Shown here: positions 48,852-60,743 of the stretch, one piece after another | How the letters are laid out: every line of letters starts with the position of its first letter | Numbering within the stretch: the first letter of the stretch is position 1 | From: Terebella lapidaria | Lineage: Eukaryota; Annelida; Polychaeta; Terebellida; Terebellidae | Assembly: GCA_949152475.1 (NCBI GenBank) | Contig: OX424557.1 | Span: 25,667,462-25,731,461 of the forward strand | Direction of reading: 5' to 3' | Length of the DNA stretch: 64,000 bases | The notes under the pieces: model-generated | The model's database searches: none | What the model saw: the letters and a program-made list of their open reading frames with translations, nothing else | Told to the model about the DNA's origin: nothing | Made by a program: the position numbers and the translations under genes

Positions 48852-50448
48852 CAGTATTGAACAGTTCAATTACGGACTTGATTATCGTGATATATTCTCT
48901 CACCAGCTCTGTTGTTCACACTGGAGACACGATATGTTCAATACCCACTGAAAGAAAAGTGATAACTTGTGGTGGTTGTTGAGTGATATAGTAACAGTCC
49001 CAGTACACATTATAATTTCCGTCACATATGTTCTCAATATAAACTGAATGCTCAAGCTGAACCTCCGTTTCTTTCCTGCATCGGCCTCAGCATTTCCATG
49101 TTATACTTAGTTTTTGTGGGGTTTTTTTTCAATATACCAGCGACATTTTTCAGTAATTGGTCGTGTTCACAAGCGTCCAGGAAAGCTGCTAATGGACTCT
49201 ATTCACTGCGCTCCCCAGCAAAGTGTTTCGTATCAAAGGCTAATATGAGTCACAGTGTGACTTGTTACGCTCGTCCCTGAAGTCGATGAGGCAAACAATT
49301 AATCATCTTCAAAATGATGGATGATCCCTCTTGTCATTTGTTAAGGGAATATTGTATCATGCTGGATATTCACCAATGACATTCTTTACTGACGACACAT
49401 TACAACTCGCAACATATGCCTCGATACTTCGCGTCTTGTCAACGATGTCAATCGATATATGTTGTGTGGCATCAATATATTCTGTTTGTATGCTGAAAGA
49501 GGTATTATGCTAGTATGAATATCAACAGAACTGGTTTTCTTTATCTATTTCGTATAACTCATACTGAAACTGCAAGACATGGTGAAAGGAACGTTTCATA
49601 GTATCAAGAATATAATGAAAGACAGGGTAGAGAATTGTACACAGTAATACGAAAACCGCACAGATGATGTAATAATACAAAATTTACATTAACTGAACCA
49701 AATGCGTCCGACGATAGAAAAAAAAAAACAAGAATGACTGCAAGCCCTCCACAAACACTGAATCAACAAAAAACTGAAACATAAAAACACCAGCTTTTAG
49801 ATCGACCAATGCTGTGAGCAATGGTGTTCTGCGATACACACAATACTATAGACAGCAAGCAGGGCTTTGATCTTCAGAACCATTCCAGCAAATGTAGCTG
49901 TAGTTGTTCCTCCCATTACACCCATTGCTTGTGATGAGAACTAAAAGAGGGCATTATAGGTTGTATTTGCCAAAGGTAATGATCAATTTTATAACCACTA
50001 GTAAATAGTCAGTACGGGGAGAGGACTCGATATCGCTGGTTGAGACTCAGTGTTAGTTCATTGTTTCTTTTGCAGTGTCTTGGACCAATGTTGTATATAA
50101 CTGTATTCACAGTCAATGGACTAGCACATTTTTACATAACTGAGTTAAGAAGCGCATATAATATTTATCGTAGTTTGCACTCACAGAACCATGTGACATT
50201 ACCTCAGCATATGTTTCAAATGTCTCAAATGTCACTTTCATTATTCATCCTTGTAATAGCGCTTTAGAACAAATATTTCAGTTTTGAATAGAGCTCTCAA
50301 TAAATGTGGCCAAATAAATAATTATTCTATTAAACGTGTATGCTTTACATTTGTTCGACATATTTGCACTCTGCAGGAGATGGTTTTATTTGCACGCTGG
50401 TGCAGAATGTCTGATTTACATTAATTGAAGACCAAATAACGGCTTGTT

Positions 50449-51281
50449 GTGCGGCGTTAGCCGTACTATATCTGTTAGTGTAATTTTGACCCCATGGTAC
50501 TACTGGTGAGGAGCTTGTCCATGCGTGGACTTGTTGCTGCCGAATTAAGTCAGCGATGACATTATCCATATTTTATGTCATAATCTCAGATTACAACAAA
50601 GTTAAGTAGCAAATATTGAACAAAGAAAACACACACCTTGGTCATTTGTGGAAAGTGCAACTAAAACACATTTTGGCAAGAATAATGGACGAGTCGACAA
50701 ACAAATGCGAGTAACAATCAATTTTCGCATGGACAAGCTCGGCACCAGTATTGGAGGTATTATGGTATTGTAAGACCATCTACGAGAATTGTTCTCTGTG
50801 AGAGGGAAGTAGAGAGTTATAACAATGCGAGTTCGAGTTACAATACGATTCGAGTTCATTTTTTCATATTGTTATCAAAGCGGACATCTTTGTTGTTATC
50901 AAACTAATCAATAGGCTTTAAGTTGATTTCCAAATATTGAGCAAGGGAAACACACACATGCATAGTCCTTTGTGGAAAGTTCAACCAAAACACATTTGGG
51001 CAAGAATAATGGGCAACTCAACAAAAGAGCAGGTGAGAATCAATTTACGCATGGACATCAAAATATTCGACAGGTTGTCATAACGTTCAGGTTAACAATT
51101 AGAATTTTCATATCACATAGAAACAAGACCCACAATATTTTGTTTGGTTGTTTAACCAAGAAATGGGTTTCGTGTCTACTTATCCTTGATTTTTTTTCGT
51201 GTTCACTCAGCCTCGAGTACTGGTTCTACTCTCCTTTGTCCCTGTGGCCGCACACGTAACCTCAAGTTCTGCTGTTGTGAT
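50449..51281. mobile_element. 833-bp insertion with 7-bp direct flanks in unit E
   Basis: GCTTGTT occurs at 50442-50448 and 51282-51288, and units A and B are continuous here (acggcttgttaattattctgttacagattgg). Inside is a local direct duplication of roughly 130 bp (50,620-50,745 and 50,925-51,060; shared TTTGTGGAAAGT, CAAGAATAATGG). Ends are not clearly inverted; class unknown. Confidence 0.5.
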
Positions 51282-52204
51282 GCTTGTTGAGTATTCAGTT
51301 AGAGATTGGAAAGAAGTGAAACACCCGATTGAGACAGACATTTTTTTATCATCACGTTTCTGTAAATTCACGAAGAATGCAAGACAATATCACAAATGTA
51401 TAATGAAATACTGCCATCATCCCGTCCCAGAAATATGTGTTAGTTACTCTGCGGTTATGGGACAGCATTGCGAATTAAATTCATGTGTTTGTGATTTCAT
51501 ATACTAGTATTTGGATGTTTTTTCCCCCAACGTATGGATGGGGGCTACTCTATCCTATATTTATATCCTTATTCCTCTATACTCTACGACGTGTTGGTGA
51601 CTCTCTAGCTATTAGATGATACTGTTTTCCCTGTACCCCGAATAGAGCTAATGTTTGATTGTATATTTCATGGTCCGTACAGCATGGCCAATGGTTTAAT
51701 AGGCTACAGATGATGGGATATTTGACTTTCATAGATATACCCAGTTGGTGTAACGGGACTAAATCATAGCTAGGGATAGCCCAGTGCGTTCTATAGTTAA
51801 TTACCGAAGCATAATATCGGTCAGACAAATAATTGTATATTTATTGTTTATGATATGTTCGTGATAATACCCAATTCATACATCTACTTCAATGAATGCA
51901 ATGAATGCAGGACATAAAATAGACGCTGGACATTGACGAATACATATATTTCGAATTGTCAACAGATATATATTGCCATGCATTAATCGTTTAGTTTTGT
52001 CCATCCAAGCTCGGGGCCTGTGAGCTTTTACATCAGGTCACGCATGCCAACATCGAAAGAGATCACATGGGTGGAATCATGCTCTGGCTGGTAAACCGAC
52101 AATACTATATATCACTTGCAACAAAATTGCAATTTGAACAGCTTCTTATGCGAGTAGTATATACTGTATTATAATAGGTATTTATAATACAATTATAGGT
52201 AATT

Positions 52205-52307
52205 GACTGGATACAGTGTTTGAGGCCCGAGGTCGTGTCTGGGCCGTAGAAAGCTCGTGCGTCCGTGGCACAGACACGATCGAGGGCCTCAAACACTGTA
52301 TCCAGTC
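52205..52307. repeat. Hairpin, 37-bp arms
   Basis: GACTGGATACAGTGTTTGAG at 52,205 pairs with CTCAAACACTGTATCCAGTC at 52,288, with GTCGTGTCTG / CAGACACGAT inside and about 30 bp of loop. It is the left part of an AT-rich segment with CCCTCGGG-type short palindromes to about 52,490, probably a MITE. Confidence 0.6.
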
Positions 52308-54531
52308 GATTAACTTATTATTATATGCCGCATTATGAGATGCATACCCCTCGGGAGAGATATGATTACAAATGCTGACATTTTCTAGTGATTTTAGACC
52401 CTTATTATTCCCCTCGTGAGACATTACCATCCTCGGCTACTGCCTCGGGCAGCAATATCTCCCTCGGGGAATAATCCGCTGTACCAATATACATACAGGT
52501 TCGTATTTATATAATGTACTCAGTATTATTTTTTCACTAACATTTATAAATTATAATACGTTTCCGAGCTTGTGATATGGCCATGATGGGACACTATAAT
52601 ATGTTCATTTCGGCTGTAAATGCAAATCATAATCAGAGATAGTAAATACAATATGTTAATAGTTTTATATGTGACAATTATACCAGGACCACGATTATTG
52701 ACATGGTCATGAAATACAACTTTACCGTTGGGGTTAATGACACTATACGACACCAACGTCAAATATCCCAGAGCAGAAGTACCATATATATTCGTATTGC
52801 TTAATTTGATTCACAATGTGATGTCTAGTTGATGACACGTAAGATGTCCCTGTAGGTCAGAGCCAGCCTTGCTCGTGATTACCTTGTTATCGTGCCATCA
52901 GGCTCGCTTTGTCCATGTCTTTAATCATTTAGTAGTGGACGGGAGCTCGGTGGCCAGCATAACAGATAGGCTTCGGTGGCACCCAAATGGGGAAAGTTCG
53001 ATACTGATAATTTAAGATCGCCAGGGACTGGGGACTATCCACGTGGTTGGGATGTGACCCTAGAGAAAACTGGAGCTTTACCCGTCCGCAGATTGACAAG
53101 GAAGAATATCTTCGGATGTTGGTGAGTTCCCACAATTTGTGCAGCTGGTACTGACTAATGAATGACACACCTCCCAGACAGCGAAACCTTGGAATATTTG
53201 ATTTTGTGTCTTTATCAGCTTCCGTGCTTTATACTATCTTCTCAATATTCTGAATGTGAACATTGTATATGATTTGCACATTGAAAGGTTTTCATTTGTA
53301 ATTGTGGTTTAGTATGCTAATATATTTTTGCACAATCTGAATATGATGTGTAAGTAATTAAGGATTGACTGCGCGTAACTTACAGCATCTGGGACCTGGG
53401 AGGTACTCCATTTTCACAGTGTTCATAAAGCACCCAAATATTATCCAAATCTACTGAAACTTTCACAGCATGGAAGAAGTTGCCCATAGATCATGTATAA
53501 TTGAGAAATCATGTAAATATCAAATGTGAAATCCAAAAAAACTCAGTATTCACACACCGGACAAAAGGTAACAAAATCTCCATGGCAGTATTAACACAAC
53601 ATGTAAATTCATTGCAAAATGTGTCTCCACCTGATATAGATCATCAACCAAGACATATTTAGTGACAAAAACTCAATATATATTCACACTGAATTGAAAT
53701 GTGACATGATGAATTGGAATGAAAAAAAAATTGCTCAGCAATGGCTGACCCCAAAACAGGAACTACTTTTAAGTATTAACCCTTCATGTCCCATATGTGG
53801 CTGATAGCACATGTGGGGCAGCACCCTGAGTGATGGCTATGTGTGTGACAATCTAGAATATCCACAACCATGATAAACATGATAGCTAACATAAATGTAT
53901 GGTGTACTGGTGTAACTGGCCTAGCAAATCAGCTCAGCACACGAATAATGCTCACTTCCATTGTGAGACAATATCAGAACCTGTGCATTGTCAGACAATT
54001 CACATGTACTTCACATGAATAAATACGGTGTTCATAGCATATACCATTGTAGACCTTTGATATGTACATGTATATAAAAAGCAACACATGCACATGTATA
54101 GAAACATGTATCATTCATTCATATAGACAAATACTGCATTAGTACCATTAGAAACACAGGTCCAAAGAAGTCACTCTGTTTATGTATTATCTCCCTCATT
54201 ATTTTCTTTGAATACTGAAATGGTCATCATGATGACACTGAATATGAAACCTGTACTTTTTTTCAACCTTTATTTAGCATATTTTGATAATGTCCATGTC
54301 ATTAGAAATAAATGTGGATCTCTCATTCCCTGTGCTTCTATCAGGACCAATACATGTATATGAATCATTTGTTACAGTTGTGCATATATAAAATTTGGTA
54401 TTATATATGCACACCTGTTCACATAGTATGAAAGGTGACGTAATGCTGACTTATCTAAAGGGTCAGTTGCTTACTTAATTTCTGTACTTACATGTACCCT
54501 GCAAAGCATCAAACCACACAATCAGTCCACG

Positions 54532-54984
54532 ATCAGGCTCCCTTGTAGGTAGTCTTTGTATAGGTCTGTGACCTTGTGAGTCACAGGGTCACCATCTGTT
54601 GACTGCTGCATCTGTTGACCTGTTTCATGACCTGGCCTGCAGAGAGAAATATAATATTCAGCCATCCACCCCCATACTGTATAAAGTCATGCTGCTGAAA
54701 AGCTTCAGCAGCAATGTGGAAGTAGCCATTAGTAATCTTGGTATATTGAACATGCTCAAATAATAAAGAACAATATGGAGATGTACTAGTATTGTATTTG
54801 GTGATACATTTACATATGCACAATACCTTACACTTTAGGTATCACGGTATTGTGTATATTTACATTCGAATTAAATAGTACAGGTATGAACTTACCACGA
54901 CACCACTCCTCTCGCCCATCAACCACCCACTTGTGCCGGATCTGACGGCCCACAACGCGGAAGGCCATCCTAGAGGTCAGCCTC
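54532..54984 (-). CDS. Small transposon gene with basic Trp-rich (Tudor/chromo-like) domain
   Basis: One exon (54984-54896) with acceptor tgcacag and donor GTAAGT reads RLTSRMAFRVVGRQIRHKWV and VDGREEWCRG, a pattern (GRxIRHKWxVDGxxEWxxG) like small SH3-fold chromatin-reader domains. A later exon (54636-54532) with acceptor ctctgcag reads VTHKVTDLYKDYLQGSLIVD and stops. Joining is unresolved: the direct join is out of frame, so another exon or a break lies between. Role unknown, perhaps target choice or chromatin contact. Confidence 0.4.
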
Positions 54985-55191
54985 CTGTGCATGTAAGTAA
55001 CAGTAAACATGTTGAACATTTTGAATTATACACGTCACACATATATTTAGAACATTATGTTTCTTCACTTCAGTTCCCATACATGGCAATACATCATGTA
55101 CATAGGGTGGGATATACGACAGGCTGAGGTGTACTATGTTGTAAATATCCACACCCAGAAATGTAAAAGGCTGAAAAACCCATTCACCTGC

Positions 55192-55720
55192 GAGTGGACC
55201 GTCGTGTGGTTTGAGTGCTGGCAGGCGGGGTGATGGCGGCACTGCGAATGTCCAGATGTTCCTGCTGCTCCTGACGTGTAGACGTACATGAGGATGTCCC
55301 AGGGTGGGGGTTGTCATCGGAGATGCTGGCAGTGGAGGTCCGAGCAGAGGAGGCCCGAGCGGAGAAGGTCCGAGTGGAGGAGGTCCCAGTAGTGGGGGTC
55401 CGAGCAGAGGAGGTCCGAGTGGAGGGGGTCCGAGCAGAGGAGGTCCGAGCAGAGGGGGTCCGAGCGGATGAGGTCCTAGCACTGGAAGTCCTAGCAGTAG
55501 CAGCGGAGGTATCAGCGGTGGAGGCCCTGGCTGTGGAGGTCCTGGCGGTTGAGGTCTTAGCAGTTGAGGTGCTAGTGGTGGAGGTCTCACTGGTAGAGGT
55601 CCTTGCAGAGGAGGTTCTTGCTGAGGAGGTCCTACATTTAGTGGTGGAGGTCCTAGCAGTGGAGGTATTACACTGTCTCCTCCATGGATAGGTTGTCTGA
55701 AGTGTAGAATATTATATTAT
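55192..55720 (-). repeat. 15-bp minisatellite encoding a PPLLG-type repeat
   Basis: From about 55,325 to 55,680 the plus strand repeats GAGGTCCGAGCAGAG with variation. On minus this gives GPPLLGPPLLGPPPLG for about 25 units, then PTLGHPHVRLHVRSS and a possible donor (CGCAG|GTGAAT at 55,192-55,191). Plus gives VRAEE-type repeats, equally open because 15 is a multiple of 3. Since the other element genes are on minus, a Pro-rich exon is the likelier reading. Confidence 0.5.
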
Positions 55721-55948
55721 ATTAAGAATGTTGTTCTCATCAGCATATACCCTTTGTACTAAATACCCATAAATATTCATGATATATAGGTCTTCAGCAC
55801 TGCTCTGAGCAACGTGCCAGTGGTGAGAAATGCCCTGCCAATAGATTCAATAATTGACTTGATACTTGGGTATTGGTTCCATTTTTATTACATGCACTAG
55901 TATATCCATCATGCATGACCATGATGACGCACTGAAATGCAATAAAAT

Positions 55949-57232
55949 TCACACCCGTACCATGTTTACAACTGGTTCCCGGATACCAGGGTATTTTCCA
56001 TAACGAGGAAGGGCTAGTTCTGGCAAAAGGGCATTGTGAAAGAACCAAGTGAGTTTAGGTAACATGTCATCCTCCCATAGATCAATATTTCTGGTGATGC
56101 GCTGTACATGAATGCCATACGGATCCCGACAACGCACCACCAGGTCACACCAAGACATTTGTGTTATGGCAAGTTGGCCCTGGATCTGGTAGTAGAAATC
56201 GTGGTTAGTTTTCAATGATAACTGGTTATTGACCACTTTAAGACAGAAGGACGGCATGTTGGAAGCTGCTGTATACAAATCAATGGCCTTGTTTAGTAGG
56301 ACATTTTTGATTTCAAGGAGGCCTTGTGTGTTGTTCTCTTGAACTAAACCATCAGGTGTAGCTGCTACAAAATTGTGTGTTGGGTGGATGTACAGTCCAC
56401 AAGGGGAAACTGTGACAGTGCTACCTTGCTGTTTTTTATGTGTTACATATTCTTGTGTCGTGATACGTTCTTGGGATAATCCTTGAATTGTGTATCGATT
56501 ACCTTGGAAATTTGTGTACAATAAGCACTCGACTGTTTTTAACCATTTGGTTGTAGGGCGCTTTTTGCAGATTTTACCAAAATTGGATGCTGTAACTCAT
56601 AGATTGCAGTCGACCTTTAAGAAGTTTTATGGTCGTCATCAGGAATTAATAGACTATTTCGGTCTTTCTGTAACTCAGATGATGGGAGATATTATCACAT
56701 CATGTTGATTGGTACTTGTAGAGTCGTTATTATAACCTAACTATGTCCTTCATCTCGATGGCATTTATTTTGGATATCACAGTGGGTGTCGCATGCGAGG
56801 CAAGAGAAGCTTACTCTTACTGGTACACCTGATCTCACATTTGGCTTCGCCGGATGTCTGTGATATTCAAATTGCTCGGACCTTGATCACCAATTTTGAA
56901 TTTTTGTCCAACCTTAAAATACCGATTGTGTAAATTTTGTCCATGGATTTTGAGTTTAGTCTTGCGGATTGTTTGGTGTTTGGTATCATACTTGTCTTTC
57001 TAACTCTTCTCTCTTGACGCCAAATGTGGGTTTTAGATTGGTCTCTGGTTTGTTTCTCTATGTCTGTGATTCGACCAGCTGAGATGTTGATTGTTTTCTC
57101 TAGAAATGTGTTTGTGCATTGTTTCAGTTCATCAGCTGTGCAGTCTGGTTCTATTGATGTACTGTTTTCCCCATAACTTAGTTTGGCTTTTTTTGACGTA
57201 CATTGGCTTTGTCGGGCTCTTCGCCTTTTCAA
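55949..57232 (-). pseudogene. YqaJ-type (lambda exonuclease-like) nuclease, interrupted
   Basis: The N-terminal part (57232-56880) has ISAGRITDIEKQTRDQSKTH and WRQERRVRKTS, the usual lead into a YqaJ domain. The C-terminal part (56521-55949) has CLLYTNFQGNRYTIQG upstream in frame, GLYIHPTHNFVAATPDGL (active-site Asp), GLLEIKNVL (E-x-K) and YYQIQGQLAI (Q-x-Q), the PD-(D/E)xK nuclease signature. The two parts are separated by a retroelement fossil. The enzyme family digests one strand from duplex ends and supports annealing-type recombination; a role in repairing excision or insertion gaps is inference. Confidence 0.75.
56530..56880 (+). mobile_element. Retroelement fossil inside the YqaJ gene
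   Basis: Opposite orientation to the host transposon. C-terminal segment LQSTFKKFYGRHQELIDYFG, then the tail with GTGTCGCATGCGAGGCAAGAG and ACACCTGATCTCAC, related to the fossils at 1.1 and 30 kb. Truncated and inactive; it landed after the transposon. Confidence 0.55.
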
Positions 57233-59105
57233 GGATCTCTAGTGTCTGGTTTACTTTGTAAGACTTTAGTTCTGATGCGGTTTGCTTTAAGAGTTGCGAA
57301 ATGGCTTGTGAAAGGTGCGCTGCACTTTGTGTTGGTGACTTTTTCCCATACGACTGGTGACCATTCGGGACCGAAATTCTTTCTAAGTCCTGCACCAAAA
57401 CAACGACCCTGCCAAGAACCCCCTAGGTTAAGATTTTTCACTTTTCCCCCATCTAACTTCATACGTATAGTCATCCATGACTCTGCCAAATTTGTTGTGA
57501 AGTTACAAATCAGTTGATGGGATATTTTTGACAATCTATTCAAAGGGACCAATACATCATTTATCAAGTTTTTGTGTTCAGTGGTCATGTCAGATTCATT
57601 GTATTCGGGTATATCCTCTTGATCATCAGAGTCCCCCTTCTCAAGATTTCCCCACATGTGTTGTTGTTCTGTCAAAATTTCAGATAAGGGGTCTGTGTCA
57701 CCCTGATCATGAGTACATGTGCTGGTTGTGCTGTTGATGGTAACCGGCTGACTGTTGGATGCTTGGTTTTCAGATTTTCGTGTATGTTTGCAGAAGTCAG
57801 CTGAGCAATGTGTGTGAATGCCCATGATGTGATAGATTGAATTGTTTATGTCTTTACGAAGTTTCTTGATTGCTGTAGGTCTGTTGGATTCTTTGGATCG
57901 CATTTTGATTGCGGATCTCACTGCCACCACAAGTCTCTCTCTCTGACGTTTAGTCAACAGGTTACCTTTGTATGCTGGATTATTTGACACAATCTTCTCT
58001 AAACTGCCTCGAAGGCATTTGACAGCATGATTGGCACACTGAATTTTATTGATGTGTTTGCACCAATGAGGACCCTTTTCTAGCAGGCAGGCCATTACAG
58101 AACTGTCCCCATCGGCGATGATGTTCAAGTATCTCAAATTGTATTTGGATTCGGCCTCAAGGAAACCTTCAAGAATAATGTCTGCTTCCATGGCTTATGA
58201 GCTTTCTAACCAGTTCTTATAGCATAGATGTTGTTTAACTGGGCTATTAAGATTTTCAGCTAATGTGCAAGTTTGACAAATTTTATTTCTGACCCCAACA
58301 TGCAGAACCTTCCCTGTGGCTGCCCCAACTATAATTGCTACCCCTCCCAATGCGTTGTATGAATGTTTGTGAGCTCGCTTACTCCAACCCCCATCACAAA
58401 TTACAGTAATATAGGGAACCCCCTCATGAAGATGACCCTTGCCAATGGCAATGTCGCGTTCTTCATTGGCTGCTTGCTGCATATCTGCATCCAAGACAGA
58501 TCTCCACCAGGCACCTATCTCCTTCTCAATATCACTGAATGTGTGCGGGCGCATCCCCGGTATCCCCATTGTGGCTAACTGCTCATTCATAGCAGCCGCA
58601 CCCCCTCCCGTAGACATCTGGCCCCAAACTGCTGACATGTTTATTTCATATCTAGTGTGTTCATTCAGTTTTTTGGAAGTGCAGAAAGTGAAAACTTTAT
58701 TACATCCTAGGCAGCATGCTGCAATGATACTGGCTAGTCCTAAGCATTTTATTTCACTAGTTTCACAGGTAGACCATTGTCCTCGAGTCTTTGTTGGGCT
58801 GCTGGGCATTTCATGCAATGAACTGTGATTTCCACAACATGGATGGCTAGCAGGTCGAGATTCAAAATTCTGTAGCTTCCCCTTTCTCTAATGGCATACG
58901 GATATTTTTGAGTTTTTACTTTAATTCTAAGTTTGTGTCCAGATTGGATCAATTTATGGAAAAGCTTTGTTTTCATGTGAGTTTTTGGTTGTGATGAAAC
59001 TTGGCCACTACATGTACCTAATTGATATTTGTTGTAGAAGTGTTTCATGTTTTTTCTGGCATGTTTCCCTCCTGCTCTATTAAATTTTCTAACATATTTC
59101 CCCAT
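57229..59105 (-). pseudogene. Kolobok/MULE-like DDE transposase, decayed
   Basis: Starts MGKYVRKFNRAGGKHARK at 59105, with a zinc-ligand-like region (CMKC, then CLGCNKVF after a frame change near 58,750-58,780). The catalytic core shows VICDGGWSKRAH (first Asp), then after one in-frame TAA at 58195-58197 AMEADIILEGF, IIADGDSSVMA (second Asp), KIQCANHAVKCLRG, and TTNLAESWMTIRMKLDGGK (Glu). This order, CDGxW...AMEaD...DGDS...NHavkclr...NLAESW..GGK, is what is annotated as Mutator-like transposase in invertebrates. It cuts and pastes the element's ends. The C-terminus ends at 57229 beside the YqaJ frame; in related elements I believe the two can be one protein. Confidence 0.8.
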
Positions 59106-59712
59106 GATGCTGTGCTCCTATACTAATGCAGTGACTGTGCAGAGTGAGCCGTGTCTTTAGTGTATAATTAGACAAGACAGAAATGAAGGGTCTTCAGCAG
59201 CAGGGCGACTCTGCGAACAAAAGCAGACACGGCGAAAATAGCCTTTGTTAATTTTCAGTACTGGTTATCGACAAAACAGTGAATACACATGTATTAAATA
59301 CAAACATAAACATACATCACACAATGACAAGTAGACGTGTGTATTGTGTACCTAGATTTGGTGCACCACTAATCTGCAAGCACATGTACTATCACACAAA
59401 TTACCTAATGAATAGGCCTACACTATTTTCATTCGTTTGTTTATATACCTATATCAAATTAATACACACATATATTGACACGACAGCTATGTGGAGGATG
59501 AACACAATAAATATTGCAATGACAACGTCGAATAATGTATCGAAAGGTCATAAGTGGCCATGGACTGACATTCGACTTCAAAGTCACGGGGTTAACTGTC
59601 AGTGGGGTGACAGCTCCAATGTAAACAAACTTAGATCTGCCTCGTTTCCAAACGGGACCCACGGGAATCACCCAGATGTGCGATATTTTATTTAAGCTGT
59701 GACAACCACTCA

Positions 59713-59800
59713 CCGTAATAACAACTGCCGCTGTTAATTGATATGTCTTCTGCGTGTGCCACAAAACTTCTTCAGGCAGCTTCTGACCTGGTAATCCTAC
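59713..59800 (-). other. Possible short exon upstream of the transposase
   Basis: Minus strand reads YCLVGLPGQKLPEEVLWHTQ, then KTYQLTAAVVIT, ending at a strong donor ACG|GTGAGT. Stops lie just upstream in the same frame and no ATG is evident. It could be a 5' exon of the transposase gene or chance. Confidence 0.25.
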
Positions 59801-60743
59801 CAAACAATACACATTTGATGCGTTTCATGCAGTGTGTCAACAAGCATTTTGTCCATTATCACCATTCGTGAGATGGCGCTGCCGTCGATTACGGAATACC
59901 GGAAATATGACCGACTTTCAAATAGTCCCTGCCCGGGATGTGTATGAGGATAATTTGAACGATGAGTTTTCATATTCAAGTCATAAATCGAAATATATAT
60001 GTATCTATCATATTGTACAAATTGTTTATTTTTAGAAATATTTACAGTTACAGAAATTCACAGTGCAAACCGACTCACGAAAGTGAGTGCGTAAGAACAT
60101 GTGACGTCACTTATTACGACATTGAACCTGCCAAAAAATGGGGGAAAATCCTCCGAATTAAAATTGTCAAAATATTCATTACACACGTATGTTGTCTGTC
60201 AAAAAGGATATTATTGGACATAAACTCACCCGGTTATACTTGCCGAAGAACATGAAACCGATGACATCGCCGCATTTATGTTGTTTTCGTGGTACCAATT
60301 TTGCAACCATATGTGCCATGTGCTCTTGGTAGTGTCAACAATGGAATAACTCCACCCACTCGGCGCCATTCATCGTCCTCGTCAATTCCAAGTGAGTGGT
60401 TTGTTTTTTCAAAAATATTCGATAGCAGTGTTCAAACAGTAAATTTACTGTCTCGGTTCATGATCTACACCTGTCACTGATTTAATGTGCCTAGGTTTCA
60501 TGTTATGTACTATGCCCAGTTTCATGATTTTGTTACCTTCATATAGTCATTGGTATTTTCAAAGTTTGAACACTACAAAATATAATTTGAACACTTTCTA
60601 TATTTATTTACACTCCTCATGTTATGCCCCATGGGTTGTGAAAGTTTCAGTAGATTTGGATAAGATTTGGGTGCCTTATGAACACTGTGAATATTGGGGT
60701 AACTCCCAGGTCCAAGATGCTGTAAGTTACGCGCAGTCAATCC

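Larger units (their letters stand above)
47605..49515. repeat. Segment paralogous to 60,744-61,660
   Basis: Shares TCTCACCGCCRGTCACKTTCC, GTCCCTTTTTGCTATAAGTG, CCTTTGCAGCTTTCC-type and TTCACCAATGACATTCTTTA stretches in the same order. It continues unit D just as the 60.7-kb segment continues unit E. Differences are insertions (the 48.1-kb foldback and the 476-bp piece). No gene recognised; 49,515-50,290 holds nothing I can name. Confidence 0.65.
50290..53357. repeat. Repeat unit E, split by insertions
   Basis: Upstream part at 50,330-50,450, then an 833-bp insertion, conserved block 51,295-51,470, no foldback (cgggact joins directly to aatcatagc near 51,763), hairpin element at 52.2 kb, landmark at 52,890. 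The TTAA transposon enters at 53,358 and the unit resumes at 60,744. Confidence 0.65.
53362..60743 (-). mobile_element. 7.4-kb TTAA-flanked DNA transposon with MULE/Kolobok-like transposase and YqaJ nuclease
   Basis: Inverted ends of about 106 bp (53362-53467 and 60638-60743) start GGATTGACTGCGCGTAACTT and are about 90% alike. TTAA is at 53358-53361 and 60744-60747; the paralogous sequence at 47,605 has a single TTAA and no element. TTAA targets are known for piggyBac and Kolobok; the transposase is not piggyBac-like. All genes read on minus: transposase, YqaJ nuclease, then a small Pro-rich/basic-domain gene. 53,470-54,520 and 59,110-60,640 are non-coding as far as I can see. The element is decayed and probably inactive. 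Confidence 0.85.

Noticed and set aside
53362-60743. piggyBac element because of the TTAA flanks
   Set aside because: The transposase core (CDGGW, ADGDS, NLAESW) is not piggyBac-like, and 106-bp ends are not typical of piggyBac.
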